A DNA stretch of 50,820 nt from Terriglobales bacterium (GCA_030038475.1 JASHOU010000109.1:1-50820); one strand, 5' to 3'. Positions 1-8,870 are shown, counted from the first letter of the stretch. Translations and numbers: made by a program. The notes: a model not told the origin generated them from the sequence alone.

Positions 1-1
1 G

Positions 2-424
2 TGGAAGCTGCGGGGAAGTTCGCAGAAATATATTCTGCGAAAACTGGCCGAGCGTGTAGGTGTGCCACGCGCAGCGCTCGATCGGCCGAAGCAGGGTTTT
101 GCGCTGCCGCTCGTCCACTGGATGCGCAATGAATTAAAAGATGTGTTGATGATTCTGCTCGAGCCGCGCACGTTGCAGCGCGGATATTTCGAGGCCGACG
201 GCATCCGCAAATTGATGAACGATCATTTGTACGGCGGCAAGGTGCTGACCGGGCGCATCTGGCGCCTGCTGATGTTCGAGCTGTGGCACAGAAACTTTCT
301 GGAAAAATTCACCAAGCCCACAGGAGTGTTCTCACTTCAGATTGCGGCGGACTCGCTCACCAGTATCGCCAAGAGCACAACAGTTTCACCTTCTCCGATG
401 GCTGCCGTTCCGGCGGGGGAGTGA
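2..424 (+). CDS. Asparagine synthase-like amidotransferase, C-terminal fragment
   Basis: The frame is open from the window edge, so only the last ~140 residues of a protein that is normally ~600 residues are present. The fragment contains the conserved end of the asparagine synthetase domain (the KYILRKLAE stretch, then RPKQGFALPL followed by W-R and an alpha-helical tail). Family members use glutamine-derived ammonia to amidate a carboxylate. In exopolysaccharide loci of the exosortase A (XrtA/PEP-CTERM) type, an AsnB-like enzyme is a usual component and probably modifies a sugar acid rather than making asparagine. The deacetylase at 7334 is of the XrtA-associated type, which fits. It ends one base before the TTG start of the next glycosyltransferase, so the two are probably co-transcribed. 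Confidence 0.85.
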   Translation, partial: WKLRGSSQKYILRKLAERVGVPRAALDRPKQGFALPLVHWMRNELKDVLMILLEPRTLQRGYFEADGIRKLMNDHLYGGKVLTGRIWRLLMFELWHRNFLEKFTKPTGVFSLQIAADSLTSIAKSTTVSPSPMAAVPAGE

Positions 425-425
425 C

Positions 426-1649
426 TTGGCGACGGTGAGCGCCGCTAACAAGGAAAACGCTAGCCCCAGCCCGTCGCCGACCGTCTCCGATCCCGCACGC
501 GTCCTTCTCTTTTTGATGACCGATAGTTTTCGCACAGGCGGCTCGGAACGCCAATTCTCGGTCCTGGCGAAAAATCTCAGTCCCCAACAATTTCAGGTTC
601 ATCTCGGGTGCATCCGGCGAATGGGTCCCTTTGCGCAGGATTTCGGCGAGGTGCCGGAGTTCTGGCTGGGCGGCAGCCTCTATGGATGGCAATCGTGGCG
701 CACGCGCTGGCGCTTGAGCCGCAGGCTTCGGCAGCGGCAAATCCAGATTGCCCACGCCTTCGATTTCTATACCAACCTCGCGCTGATTCCCGCAGCCCGT
801 TTTGCCCGCGTGCCGGTGGTGATTGGCAGCCATCGCCAACTGGGCGATTTACTCACGCCGAGGCAGTTTCGCGCGCAACTTGCGGCCTTTCGATGGTGCG
901 ATGCGGTCATTTGCAACTCGCGCGCGGCCGCGGATCGCCTCGAAGCAGAAGGGTTGTCGCACGATAAGTTGTTCGTCATTGGCAACGCGCTCCCGGTGGA
1001 AGCCTTTGTTGCGGCTCCGCCCGCATTGCCGCGCCGCAACGGTGTTTTGCGGGTGGGCATGGTGGCGCGAATGAATTGGCGCTACAAGAACCACTCTGGA
1101 TTCTTGCGCATCGCGCAGCGCATCCACCAACAGATGCCGGATGTCGAGGTCGAATTTCTTCTGGCAGGAGATGGCCCGCTCCGCGCGGAGTTGGAGAGCG
1201 AAGCGCAAAGGTTGGGCATCGGCGAACGCGTGCTCTTCCTCGGCGATCGTCGCGATATTCCCGCCGTTCTCGCGTCGCTGGATGTCGCCGTCCTCACCTC
1301 CGATTCCGAAAGCCTTTCCAACGTGATTCTGGAGGCAATGGCTGCGCAACTTCCGGTGGTCGCATATTGCGTAGGCGGCAATGCGGAACTGGTAAACGAG
1401 GAACGCGGAGCGCTGATCGACGCCGGCGACGAACAAGCATTCGCCGCCGCGGTCGAACGATTGTTGGCATCGCCATCTCTGCGCGCCCAACTTGGCCGCA
1501 ACGCTCGCCAGTTCGCCGAAGAAAATTTCCATCTTGAGAGCATCCGCGCACGATACGAACAGTGCTACCAAACCCTGCTTGAAAAGAAAGGCGTGAGGAC
1601 TCGATTGGCGACATGGCGCCCGACAGCGGAAGCGCAAAGAAACGGCTGA
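426..1649 (+). CDS. Glycosyltransferase family 4 (GT-B fold)
   Basis: A ~407-residue GT4-type glycosyltransferase. The N-terminal half carries the 'TGGSERQ' acceptor-side loop near the start. The C-terminal half has the nucleotide-sugar domain with GDGPLR, FLGDRRDIPAVL and the E-x7-E motif region around 'SNVILEAMAAQLPVVAY'. It probably transfers a sugar to a lipid-linked polysaccharide intermediate on the inner face of the cytoplasmic membrane. I chose the TTG at 426 because a GGGGGAG-like ribosome site lies about 5 bases upstream and it follows the upstream stop directly. A longer frame from 342 would overlap the amidotransferase end and adds only basic, low-complexity sequence; GTG 435 is another option. 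Substrate not predictable. Confidence 0.85.
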   Translation: MATVSAANKENASPSPSPTVSDPARVLLFLMTDSFRTGGSERQFSVLAKNLSPQQFQVHLGCIRRMGPFAQDFGEVPEFWLGGSLYGWQSWRTRWRLSRRLRQRQIQIAHAFDFYTNLALIPAARFARVPVVIGSHRQLGDLLTPRQFRAQLAAFRWCDAVICNSRAAADRLEAEGLSHDKLFVIGNALPVEAFVAAPPALPRRNGVLRVGMVARMNWRYKNHSGFLRIAQRIHQQMPDVEVEFLLAGDGPLRAELESEAQRLGIGERVLFLGDRRDIPAVLASLDVAVLTSDSESLSNVILEAMAAQLPVVAYCVGGNAELVNEERGALIDAGDEQAFAAAVERLLASPSLRAQLGRNARQFAEENFHLESIRARYEQCYQTLLEKKGVRTRLATWRPTAEAQRNG

Positions 1650-2713
1650 AGGTCGCGATCATCGCGGCCAGTTTGAACTACGTCGGCGGGCAGTCGGCCC
1701 AGGCTGACCTCCTGGTGCGGCTTTGGCGCGACGATCCAGACGTAGAGATGAGCTTCATCGCCGTCGACCCTCCGCTCTGGTCGGGCCTCGGCTGGGCCGA
1801 TCGTGTTCGCGGCCTGCGCACGATTCTGCGCGAGCCTCGCTACCTGCTCGATTTGTGGCGGGGCCTCGGCGACGTTGATGTCGCGCATATTTTCTCCGCC
1901 TCGTATTGGTCGTTTCTGCTCGCTCCGGCTCCGGCGTGGTTGTTCGCAAAGCGCCGCGGCGCGAAGGCGCTGATTCACTACCACAGCGGCGAAGCGCGCG
2001 ATCATCTGCAGCGCTTCCGGTCAGGGCGGTTTGTGCTTTCGCGCGCCGATGAGATCGTGGTGCCATCGGGTTATCTCGTCGATGTGTTCCGCGAATTTGG
2101 CCTGCGCGCGGCGATCGTCCCAAATCTTGTCGATCTTTCGCAATTTCGTTATCGCCTGCGCGAACCGCTTCGTCCCCACCTCATTTGCACGCGAGGTTTC
2201 CATCCTTATTACAGCGTAAATGTGGTGGTACGTGCCTTTGCCGAAGTGCGCAAGCTCTACCCGGAAGCGGCGCTTGATCTGGTCGGAGGCGGACCGGTTG
2301 AGGCGGAAATTCGAAAGTTGGTTGAAGACCTGAAGCTCCCAGGCGTGAACTTCACCGGGGTCGCTTCGCGCAGCGAGATTGGCGAGTGCTATAACCGGGC
2401 CGATATTTTCGTGAATGCGTCGTGGCTTGACAATATGCCGGTTTCGATTATTGAAGCATTTGCTGCGGGAACACCGGTGGTGACGACCGCGCCCGAGTCG
2501 ATTCCGTATTTGGTTGAACACGAGCGCACCGGATTGCTCTCTCCCGTAGGAGACGCCGAGGCGCTTGCGGCCAATGTGATTCGTTTGCTGTGCGAGCCGG
2601 CGCTCGCCCGTTGGCTGGCCGAGAACGCGCATCTCGATTCGCAACAATACACCTGGGAGGTCGTGCGCGAGCAATGGCTGAAGATATATCGGGGATTGGT
2701 GAACCACACGTAA
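1613..2713 (+). CDS. Glycosyltransferase family 4 (GT-B fold)
   Basis: 366 residues. It has a Rossmann-like N-terminus (KVAIIAASLNYVGGQSAQ), a middle 'SRADEIVVPSGYLVDVF' stretch typical of GT4 enzymes, and a C-terminal donor domain with DLVGGGPVEAEI, the 'YNRADIFVNAS' helix and the E-x7-E region 'VSIIEAFAAGTPVVTT'. It overlaps the preceding glycosyltransferase by 37 bases in another frame, which argues for translational coupling and one transcript with the amidotransferase fragment. It converges on the sulfotransferase gene ending at 2747. The likely role is a sequential glycosyl transfer in the same repeat unit; donor and acceptor are unknown. Confidence 0.85.
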   Translation: MAPDSGSAKKRLKVAIIAASLNYVGGQSAQADLLVRLWRDDPDVEMSFIAVDPPLWSGLGWADRVRGLRTILREPRYLLDLWRGLGDVDVAHIFSASYWSFLLAPAPAWLFAKRRGAKALIHYHSGEARDHLQRFRSGRFVLSRADEIVVPSGYLVDVFREFGLRAAIVPNLVDLSQFRYRLREPLRPHLICTRGFHPYYSVNVVVRAFAEVRKLYPEAALDLVGGGPVEAEIRKLVEDLKLPGVNFTGVASRSEIGECYNRADIFVNASWLDNMPVSIIEAFAAGTPVVTTAPESIPYLVEHERTGLLSPVGDAEALAANVIRLLCEPALARWLAENAHLDSQQYTWEVVREQWLKIYRGLVNHT

Positions 2714-2746
2714 TCAGACCTGAAGTTGAGAGCCGAGGGCCAAGAA

Positions 2747-3850
2747 CTAGCGCACTACCTCGGTACCGTTCGGAGGATCCGAGATACCCATGCGCGCGGT
2801 TTCCCCGAGTCTCGAGAGCGGAGTGTAAGTCTTCAACCAGAGTTTCACATCGAAGTAAATCGGATAGAGAAAACTCATAACCCTGATTGGCAAAGTACGA
2901 CCTGGCAAACTGCGGCCGCGCTGATCTCCGGCGCTTGCGAGTTCGTATCCGGTTTCGCGCAACAAGTCGCCAATGACGCTTTCGACCTGCGCGATTTGCG
3001 GCTCTGAAAGCACCGTTTTCCATCGTCCAATAGGATTCGCTTCCATTTCCGCACCATCACCGCGAAATGAAGAGTTGGGATCGCGCAGCGTTCCCTGGGC
3101 GTTTTGCTGAATGCGGTCGTAGTTGAGATCGTGATCGATAAACTCTCCGAGCCGCGCCAGCGTTTCGCGCGGCTTCTGCACGACATCTTCGAAGTGGATT
3201 TCCATATAGTCGTCGGGCATTTTGCCTCCGTATTTTCGACCCTTGCCGACGATCCAGCGCCAGAAGATTGCGGGCGCCAGCAGGCGGCGCTTCTTGTCCC
3301 AGGGCAGCGGCTTGATCCAGCCGATGCGGTCGAGAGAGACCGTGACGTCGCGGCCGTCGCGGATGATGTGAATGATGATCGCTTCGGGAATGAGCTTCTT
3401 GATCAGCGGAAGGTAAAGAAGGTGCAGCGGGGTCGACTCCGCCCAGCGCTCGACTCCCTGCTTGCGGGCGATGGTTTCCATCAGGATGCGCAGGAAATCT
3501 GCGGCGTTATGGCATTCGGCGAGAATTCTGGGTTCGATTTCTTCGCGCGTGAGTCCAGAGCGATAGAAGAGTTTGCTGCGCAGCCAGTGGTCGAGCAGCA
3601 CGCGCCGGTTCTCGAGTTTCGAGAGGTTGCCGAAGCGAAGTCCAATCAGGTTGAAGGCGTTGCTTTCGGCGTGGTAAACGGCGAACCCTCCAGCGGAAAG
3701 AAGCGTGTGATAGAGGAGCTTCGTTCCCGAGCGTCCGCAGCCGAGCACGAAGACTGGGGCCTTCGAACGCGCGCTGCGAGCCTGATTTGCGCCGGCCAAT
3801 TGCTTATCCAATAATCCCGAAGATGTGGCCGACGGATTCATGATGCTCAC
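2747..3850 (-). CDS. Sulfotransferase (Sulfotransfer_3-like)
   Basis: About 367 residues. The 5'-phosphosulfate-binding loop is visible near residue 35-45 (VLGCGRSGTKLLYHTLLS). The 3'-phosphate-binding motif lies near 160-175 (IHIIRDGRDVTVSL), in the order and spacing expected for PAPS-dependent sulfotransferases. A third family signature, the conserved GRWK near the C-terminal third, is also present. It transfers sulfate from PAPS to a hydroxyl or amine, most likely on a cytoplasmic glycan precursor given the surrounding glycosyltransferases. The GTG start gives a GTGA overlap with the preceding sulfotransferase; ATG at 3841 is the alternative. It is clearly paralogous to the genes at 3847 and 17198 (shared LLSAGGFA-Y segment). 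Confidence 0.88.
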   Translation of the reverse strand: MSIMNPSATSSGLLDKQLAGANQARSARSKAPVFVLGCGRSGTKLLYHTLLSAGGFAVYHAESNAFNLIGLRFGNLSKLENRRVLLDHWLRSKLFYRSGLTREEIEPRILAECHNAADFLRILMETIARKQGVERWAESTPLHLLYLPLIKKLIPEAIIIHIIRDGRDVTVSLDRIGWIKPLPWDKKRRLLAPAIFWRWIVGKGRKYGGKMPDDYMEIHFEDVVQKPRETLARLGEFIDHDLNYDRIQQNAQGTLRDPNSSFRGDGAEMEANPIGRWKTVLSEPQIAQVESVIGDLLRETGYELASAGDQRGRSLPGRTLPIRVMSFLYPIYFDVKLWLKTYTPLSRLGETARMGISDPPNGTEVVR

Positions 3851-4905
3851 AGCCGGGCCGATTGCGCCAAAGCGGCCGGTTCGTTCTCTAGTTCGAGCGC
3901 AGAGAGATTAGCCATGCGTCCGGCCGGCGTGTTCTGCTTCAACCAGACCTTGGCGCTCAGATAATTGCGATACAGCGCACGCTTCGCCCATTCGCCGACG
4001 CCCGGAGTCCGCTCGGCCGCGGGAAGGGACAATTCATAGCCGGTTTGTTCGAGACATTCTCCGACAGCGGCTTCGATGGCCGCCACATCGGCTCGCGAAA
4101 GGCGCTCCTTCCAGCGGCCGAGGGGATTGAGTTTATCTGTCTCGCCTTCGTCGCGGAAAGAGGAATTCGTCTCCGAAAGCCGCCCCAGGCCGGCATTCCT
4201 AATACGATCATAGTCGAGATCGTGATCGAGAAACCTGCCCAGTTTCTGCAAGGTTTCGCGAGGCTCCGTAATCAAGTCTTCGTAGTGGAGCTCTATGTAA
4301 TCGGAGGGAAAGCGGCTGCCCTGTTCCCGGCCGTTGCGCACCATCCATTCCCAATACAATGCGGTCGCGACCAGGCTGTTAGTTTCGCCGCGATCCCAGG
4401 GCAAGGGATGGAAGCCGTCCATTTTTTTGAGCGAAAGTGCGATGTCACGTCCGTCGCGGATAATATGCAAAAAAAGCGCGCCGGGAATTTCTGACTTCAG
4501 CCGCTTCATGTGAAGAACATTATCGGGATCGTACAGTACCCATCGGGGAACGCCCTGACTTTCGGCGACTGCATCCATGATCACGCGGATGAATTCTCCG
4601 CCCGAGTGGCATTCGTTCAAGATATGCGTCGAGAGCTGATCTGGATCCAACCCGGTGCGACGGCAGCCTTTGCTGCGCACCCAGGTTTTCAAAAGTTTTT
4701 CACGGTTGCCGCGACGGGCGAGGGATCCAAAACGCGGGATAAGTGTTTCAAAAACGGGCAGCGAACCGCGGTAGATGGCAAAACCGCCCGCGGAGAGCAG
4801 CATGTCATAGAGAAGATTGGTTCCCGAACGGTGGCAGCCGGTCACAAAGACCGGACGGCGCTTGCGATCGTTTGGGGCTTCGACGCTGGGATTATCGTGG
4901 GCCAA
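3847..4905 (-). CDS. Sulfotransferase (Sulfotransfer_3-like)
   Basis: 352 residues. The PAPS 5'-phosphosulfate loop (VTGCHRSGTNLLYDMLLS) is near residues 21-38 and the 3'-phosphate site (LHIIRDGRDIALSLKKM) near 147-162. The LGRWKERLS motif follows in the C-terminal part. It is a paralogue of the downstream gene, with which it overlaps by four bases, so the two are a translationally coupled pair. The start codon is TTG with no convincing ribosome site; no better start precedes the PAPS loop, so the exact N-terminus is uncertain. It probably sulfates a sugar of the polysaccharide assembled by neighbouring glycosyltransferases; regiospecificity is unknown. Confidence 0.87.
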   Translation of the reverse strand: MAHDNPSVEAPNDRKRRPVFVTGCHRSGTNLLYDMLLSAGGFAIYRGSLPVFETLIPRFGSLARRGNREKLLKTWVRSKGCRRTGLDPDQLSTHILNECHSGGEFIRVIMDAVAESQGVPRWVLYDPDNVLHMKRLKSEIPGALFLHIIRDGRDIALSLKKMDGFHPLPWDRGETNSLVATALYWEWMVRNGREQGSRFPSDYIELHYEDLITEPRETLQKLGRFLDHDLDYDRIRNAGLGRLSETNSSFRDEGETDKLNPLGRWKERLSRADVAAIEAAVGECLEQTGYELSLPAAERTPGVGEWAKRALYRNYLSAKVWLKQNTPAGRMANLSALELENEPAALAQSARL

Positions 4906-5076
4906 CCAGAAAAAATTTTATCACGCACAGAAGAACGTTAAGTTACTGGCTGACGAGGATTATCGGGTCACCAAGGTAATGTTGCCGCTATCGACTCAAC
5001 AAGAATCTGCCCGGACGGCACGCGCTATCGAGCGCGACTGGCAGCCGGAAGGTGAAGGTTCAATTGCCGCACTCGC

Positions 5077-6915
5077 CTATTCCACGCCCGCGATCGCCGC
5101 TTCCACCGCATCGACGTCGGCGCCGATGTCCTTGCCATCCGTCGCTGCCGAGGCTCCCGGCGACGCGCCGTTGCAGCCTGGGGTATTGGCATGGCAGAGG
5201 CGTGGATCCTTGGCCACGCCATTTTTGAAGTCGCGTACGCCCGCGGCTTTGGCTGAGGAAACGACGATCGTTCCCTTGGGCCAACCGCCTTTGCCGCCGA
5301 TAATGAGATTCTTTTCAAACCTGTAGTTGACAAAGCACGCGCTGAGCACCGCTTGTGCGCCGGCGCGCTGCGCCTGGCCGGCGCAGTTCTCTTTGCCGCC
5401 GCCCGTTGACGCAAATTCCGGGCGTGGGCCTCCGGCCATCAACAGGCTGTTGGTGACGCTGAAGTTGCGGATCGGATCTTTGCGATCGCCAACTCCAAAT
5501 AGGATGCCGGTTACGAACGCGGTTACGTGATCGAAACTGACGTCGTGCAGCAACTCGGCATTGGAACCAACGAATGCGAAAGCGCCCTTTGCCTTCCAGT
5601 CATCATTGTGGACCGAATCGATGATCAGGTCGTGAATGCTGTAGCGGCCGCCGTCGGCAGTCTCTCCTCCGAGTTTCGAAACGGCATTGGAAACCTCCAT
5701 CACTCCGCCTACGTTGCGTATGCGGTTGTAGCGGATCGTCACATCGGTGACCGCGCATTTCGGGCAATGGTTCTGCTGGCTCTTCGGAGTGAGCAGGATC
5801 GAAAATCCGATTTGCGTGAAACCGCCCCAGTTGTTCTCCAGCAGATTGGCTTCGAACAGCACCCGGACACCGCTCTTCAACTCAAAATGATTCTTGACGA
5901 TGAAGGGGCTGCCGTCCGGAGCCGGAGTGTATCCCGGTTGGCCTTCTTTCCAGATCATGGGCTTGAACAGATGATTGCGGCGGATTTCAATATCGGTGGG
6001 GTTGATCTCGGCCTCCGCGCCGCCGAACAAAATGTTTTCCCCGGAGGCTTCGAGGTAGTTGTTGTAGATCTTCAGCGTTCCGATAGGGTCGTCGCCGGTT
6101 CCTCCGCCCACGGCTGACGCGTCGGTGCAGGCGCCAGTCCGAGCCACACAATTAAACCCGCTGAGATAGGAATTGATCAGCGCGATGAATCGTGTACCGT
6201 GGATCATGCCGATCCCTTTGGCCAATTCCGAGCCCTCGGCAGCATGAAGCCAGTTGCGGTCGAAGATTATATGGTCCGATCCCTCGGTGCTGATCATGCG
6301 CAGGACATGCGGGTTTTCGGGCACCCACTCGATGCCGATAAAGCGGCAGTGGTCACAGAGTGTGGTCCCGGCGGGCGTTTTGACCAAAATCGTGGCCATA
6401 AGCTTCGCTGCTCCGCCAGGTGGTTGCGCGTATGCAGGTCTTCCCGGCAGGCTTGCGACACCAGCCCAGGCTGGCGAGATGCGCGTGCCTTCCGGAGGCA
6501 ACTTGGAGTCGGTCGTATCGGTGCGAATGGTGATGTAGTGCTGATCGTCACATTGCTTCGCCGGCAAACTCTTGATCACGAACGAAGCGCCGGCAGGAAG
6601 CAGAAGCGTGTCTCCACATTTAGCGGAGTCGACCGCGGCCGACAAATCGGCGTCGCGCTCGACATGGATTTGCTTTCCAGGCGAGGGAGTGCCATCGAGC
6701 GCGGTGTAGTAGCACGACTTCGGAAGTTGCGCCGGACCGTCGTTCTCTCCGAAGTTGGGCACATTTCCCTTGCCACAATAGGCGTTCTCTTCGATGGGCG
6801 GAGAGCTTGCCATCGCGGAGGCAGGCACGATGAGCGCAAACATAGCAGCGAGGCAGAACAGGTAAGGAACCGTAATTGATTGCGCCAAGACGGGACGATC
6901 GTCGATGAAAGACAC
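5077..6915 (-). CDS. Secreted right-handed beta-helix protein
   Basis: About 612 residues from the GTG at 6915, chosen because AGGAGAA sits 5 bases upstream; an ORF extension to 6996 lacks a ribosome site. The N-terminus has a basic stretch, a hydrophobic core (YLFCLAAMFALIVPASAMA) and an Ala-x-Ala-type cleavage region, so it is exported by Sec. The mature part has many short N/D/G-rich turns (FDRNWLHA, IYNNYLEAS, IRYNRIRNVGG, FEKNLIIGG) expected of parallel beta-helix carbohydrate-active proteins such as lyases and epimerases. It is homologous over its whole mature length to the C-terminal ~560 residues encoded at 10138-12837, and both end in GADx...GVE. I cannot place a catalytic residue. 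A role in cutting, epimerising or binding the locus polysaccharide is inference. Confidence 0.7.
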   Translation of the reverse strand: MSFIDDRPVLAQSITVPYLFCLAAMFALIVPASAMASSPPIEENAYCGKGNVPNFGENDGPAQLPKSCYYTALDGTPSPGKQIHVERDADLSAAVDSAKCGDTLLLPAGASFVIKSLPAKQCDDQHYITIRTDTTDSKLPPEGTRISPAWAGVASLPGRPAYAQPPGGAAKLMATILVKTPAGTTLCDHCRFIGIEWVPENPHVLRMISTEGSDHIIFDRNWLHAAEGSELAKGIGMIHGTRFIALINSYLSGFNCVARTGACTDASAVGGGTGDDPIGTLKIYNNYLEASGENILFGGAEAEINPTDIEIRRNHLFKPMIWKEGQPGYTPAPDGSPFIVKNHFELKSGVRVLFEANLLENNWGGFTQIGFSILLTPKSQQNHCPKCAVTDVTIRYNRIRNVGGVMEVSNAVSKLGGETADGGRYSIHDLIIDSVHNDDWKAKGAFAFVGSNAELLHDVSFDHVTAFVTGILFGVGDRKDPIRNFSVTNSLLMAGGPRPEFASTGGGKENCAGQAQRAGAQAVLSACFVNYRFEKNLIIGGKGGWPKGTIVVSSAKAAGVRDFKNGVAKDPRLCHANTPGCNGASPGASAATDGKDIGADVDAVEAAIAGVE

Positions 6916-7176
6916 GATTCTTCTCCTAACCACACGCCCCTGTGCAATTGCTAAGTGCGGCTTTTCAGCTTTCTGATCGCAGCCCGGAAAGGCCATCCGA
7001 TCTCGAAGGGTTTACAGCATCGACGAGGCCGATACGCTGAGAAACGGGTAGCCCAGCAAACCGATTTATTCCGCAAGCCATCTCGCCGCCACGATAGTGA
7101 AATCTTAACACGCAGAGAATAGGATTCCCCGTGGGAACAGGCGTGTCCTCACAGCAACGCACATTCGAAGTGACCG

Positions 7177-7203
7177 ATTATAGCGATGCGGCTACGCAAT
7201 CAA
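7177..7203 (-). promoter_or_regulatory. Sigma70-type promoter for the beta-helix gene
   Basis: On the minus strand there is a perfect TATAAT at 7182-7177 and a TTGATT at 7203-7198, separated by 15 bases (16 if TTTGAT is taken). Transcription would begin near 7170, about 255 bases before the GTG start at 6915. Confidence 0.45.
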
Positions 7204-7218
7204 ACCATGGTAACTGAC

Positions 7219-7227
7219 TGGTAAAAT
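7219..7227 (+). promoter_or_regulatory. Extended -10 promoter for the deacetylase gene
   Basis: TGGTAAAAT fits an extended -10 (TGn plus TAAAAT); no convincing -35 is present, as is common for this class. Transcription would start near 7234, roughly 100 bases before the ATG at 7334, and would serve the deacetylase, methyltransferase and GT2 genes. A similar TGGTAGAAT lies at 22577. Confidence 0.4.
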
Positions 7228-7333
7228 AACGTTTTCAAACCGCGCGGGCTGGGCGATACTGGATAGGCATCCTTCGCGATCGATGGTTCGAGGTTGACCC
7301 TTCGAAGTTGATACCTTGGGGAATTCCAACGGA

Positions 7334-8221
7334 ATGCCGGGAAAAGCACCCAAAAATGTAGTGTCGGTGGATGTCGAAGACTATTTCCACGCCGAGGTCT
7401 TCTCCGGAGTCACCGATCGCGCCGAGTGGGATAGTTATACGAGCAGGGTAGAAGCGAACACGCGGCGCCTTTTGGAATTGCTGGGAACTCTCAATGTTCA
7501 CGGTACTTTCTTCGTACTGGGGTGGGTGGCGGAGCGCTTTCCGGCGCTGGTGCGGGAGATTGCCGCCGGAGGCCACGAACTGGCGTGCCATTCTTATTGG
7601 CATCGCTTGATTTATAAACTCGATCCAGCAGAGTTTCGCGAGGATACGCGGCGCGCCAAGGATGTCATTGAGCAAATCGCCGGGCAGGCAGTAACTGGGT
7701 ATCGCGCGCCAACCTATTCGGTGATCGATCGTTCGGTATGGGCGCTGGATATCTTGACTGAGCTCGGCTTCACCTATGACTCCAGCATTTATCCCATTCA
7801 CCATGACCGCTATGGAATGCCGGGAGCGCCGCGGGGACCGTTTCGATTTCAGACTCCCTCGGGGTCGATGACGGAGTTTCCCCTCACCACGTTTCGCCTG
7901 GCTGGCCACAACATGCCGGTGGGTGGTGGCGGCTATCTTCGGCTACTGCCGCCGATGTACACGCGGCTCGGATTGCGACGGGTGCAGGAAGAGGGATTGC
8001 CGATCGTGGTCTACATCCATCCCTGGGAGGTCGATGCCGAACAGCCGCGCCTGCCGGTCGGTTTCGGTTCGCGTCTTCGCCACTATACCAATCTCGGGCG
8101 CACGTTCGAACGTTTGAAGAGCGTGCTCTCCGAAGGAAATTACACCAGCTTCCGCGACAGCGGACTCGCCGATACGGCAAAGGATTTTGACTTCTATGCC
8201 TGGAACCAGCGTAAGAACTGA
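7334..8221 (+). CDS. Polysaccharide deacetylase, XrtA-associated (DUF3473-like)
   Basis: 295 residues with the NodB-type carbohydrate esterase fold. Visible motifs are VSVDVEDYFHAEV (metal/catalytic Asp, the variant typical of the exosortase-associated deacetylases), ELACHSYWHRL (metal-binding HxxxH), GYRAPTYS (Arg-x-Pro) and VVYIHPWEVD near the C-terminus. It removes N- or O-acetyl groups from a polysaccharide or its lipid-linked precursor. No signal peptide is seen, so it probably acts in the cytoplasm. ATG at 7334 gives a start just before the conserved domain; a TTG at 7316 in the same frame is possible. The 3' end overlaps the methyltransferase gene, implying co-transcription. Confidence 0.85.
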   Translation: MPGKAPKNVVSVDVEDYFHAEVFSGVTDRAEWDSYTSRVEANTRRLLELLGTLNVHGTFFVLGWVAERFPALVREIAAGGHELACHSYWHRLIYKLDPAEFREDTRRAKDVIEQIAGQAVTGYRAPTYSVIDRSVWALDILTELGFTYDSSIYPIHHDRYGMPGAPRGPFRFQTPSGSMTEFPLTTFRLAGHNMPVGGGGYLRLLPPMYTRLGLRRVQEEGLPIVVYIHPWEVDAEQPRLPVGFGSRLRHYTNLGRTFERLKSVLSEGNYTSFRDSGLADTAKDFDFYAWNQRKN

Positions 8222-8870
8222 CGAAAGCCAGCAGATCGCCGAATATTGGAACGACATCGCGCACGATTTCGACGCGATCTACACCGGCGATAAGAACCCG
8301 ATTGCGCGCAGTCTGGACCGCTGGCTGCGGCGCGACATTTACCAACGTTTTGAATGGGTGATGCGCGAGGCAGGTCCCCCCGATTTGCGCGGAATGAAGA
8401 TCTGCGATATCGGCTGCGGGTCAGGCCGGTTTGTTGCGAGTCTTGCCAAACGCGGCGCCGAGGTTACTGGCGTAGATTTTGCCCCGGAGATGCTAAAACT
8501 GGGCGCCCAACTTTGCGAAAAAGAAAGCGTCGCCGACCGATGCAAATTCGTGCTGAGTGACGTGCTGGACTGGAAGACAGACGAGCAGTTCGATCTGGTC
8601 ATCGCCATCGGCTTCTGGGACTACGTTGCCGACCCGTTGCCGAGATTGCAGGTGATCCGAAAGCTGACCAAAACAACATTTCTATCGGCGTGGCCGCGTG
8701 CTGCAACTTTGCGGGCGAGCATTCGCAAGGTGCGGCTGAAGGCGGAAGGCTGCCCGGTATATTTCTTTACGCTGCCGCAGGTAGAAGACTATTTGCAACG
8801 CGCGGGCTTCAGCGTGGAGAGGCGCGAGATTCTGGGACAATTGCACTGCGTCCGGTCAAGATCTGTTTAG
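8196..8870 (+). CDS. Class I SAM-dependent methyltransferase
   Basis: About 224 residues. Motif I for SAM binding is clear (KICDIGCGSGRFVASL, near residue 70), followed by VTGVDFAPEML (motif II) and FDLVIAIGFWDYV (motif IV region). The C-terminal end 'PQVEDYLQRAGFSVERREI' is the usual lid of Methyltransf_11/25-type enzymes. It overlaps the preceding deacetylase by 26 bases; TTG at 8187 is an alternative start closer to the AAGGA. It may methylate a sugar or sugar precursor of the polysaccharide, given its position between a deacetylase and a glycosyltransferase; the substrate cannot be read from sequence. Confidence 0.8.
   Translation: MPGTSVRTDESQQIAEYWNDIAHDFDAIYTGDKNPIARSLDRWLRRDIYQRFEWVMREAGPPDLRGMKICDIGCGSGRFVASLAKRGAEVTGVDFAPEMLKLGAQLCEKESVADRCKFVLSDVLDWKTDEQFDLVIAIGFWDYVADPLPRLQVIRKLTKTTFLSAWPRAATLRASIRKVRLKAEGCPVYFFTLPQVEDYLQRAGFSVERREILGQLHCVRSRSV

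Larger units (their letters stand above)
6916..7333. other. Divergent intergenic region with two promoters and a long leader
   Basis: 418 bases between the leftward beta-helix gene and the rightward deacetylase gene. It holds a leftward promoter (7177-7203) and a rightward extended -10 (7219-7227). The leftward transcript would have an untranslated leader of about 250 bases with several possible stems. I could not match it to a known riboswitch class. A 65-codon leftward frame (6965-7162) lies in the leader but has no recognisable product. Confidence 0.5.

Noticed and set aside
7045-7110. GCAAACC and GCAAGCCA words on the plus strand, reminiscent of a c-di-GMP (GEMM-I) riboswitch
   Set aside because: The hairpin between the two words does not pair and the GGACGC core is missing, so the match is only superficial.
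6965-7162. 65-codon leftward frame in the beta-helix leader
   Set aside because: Composition looks random and there is no ribosome site; treated as untranslated leader.
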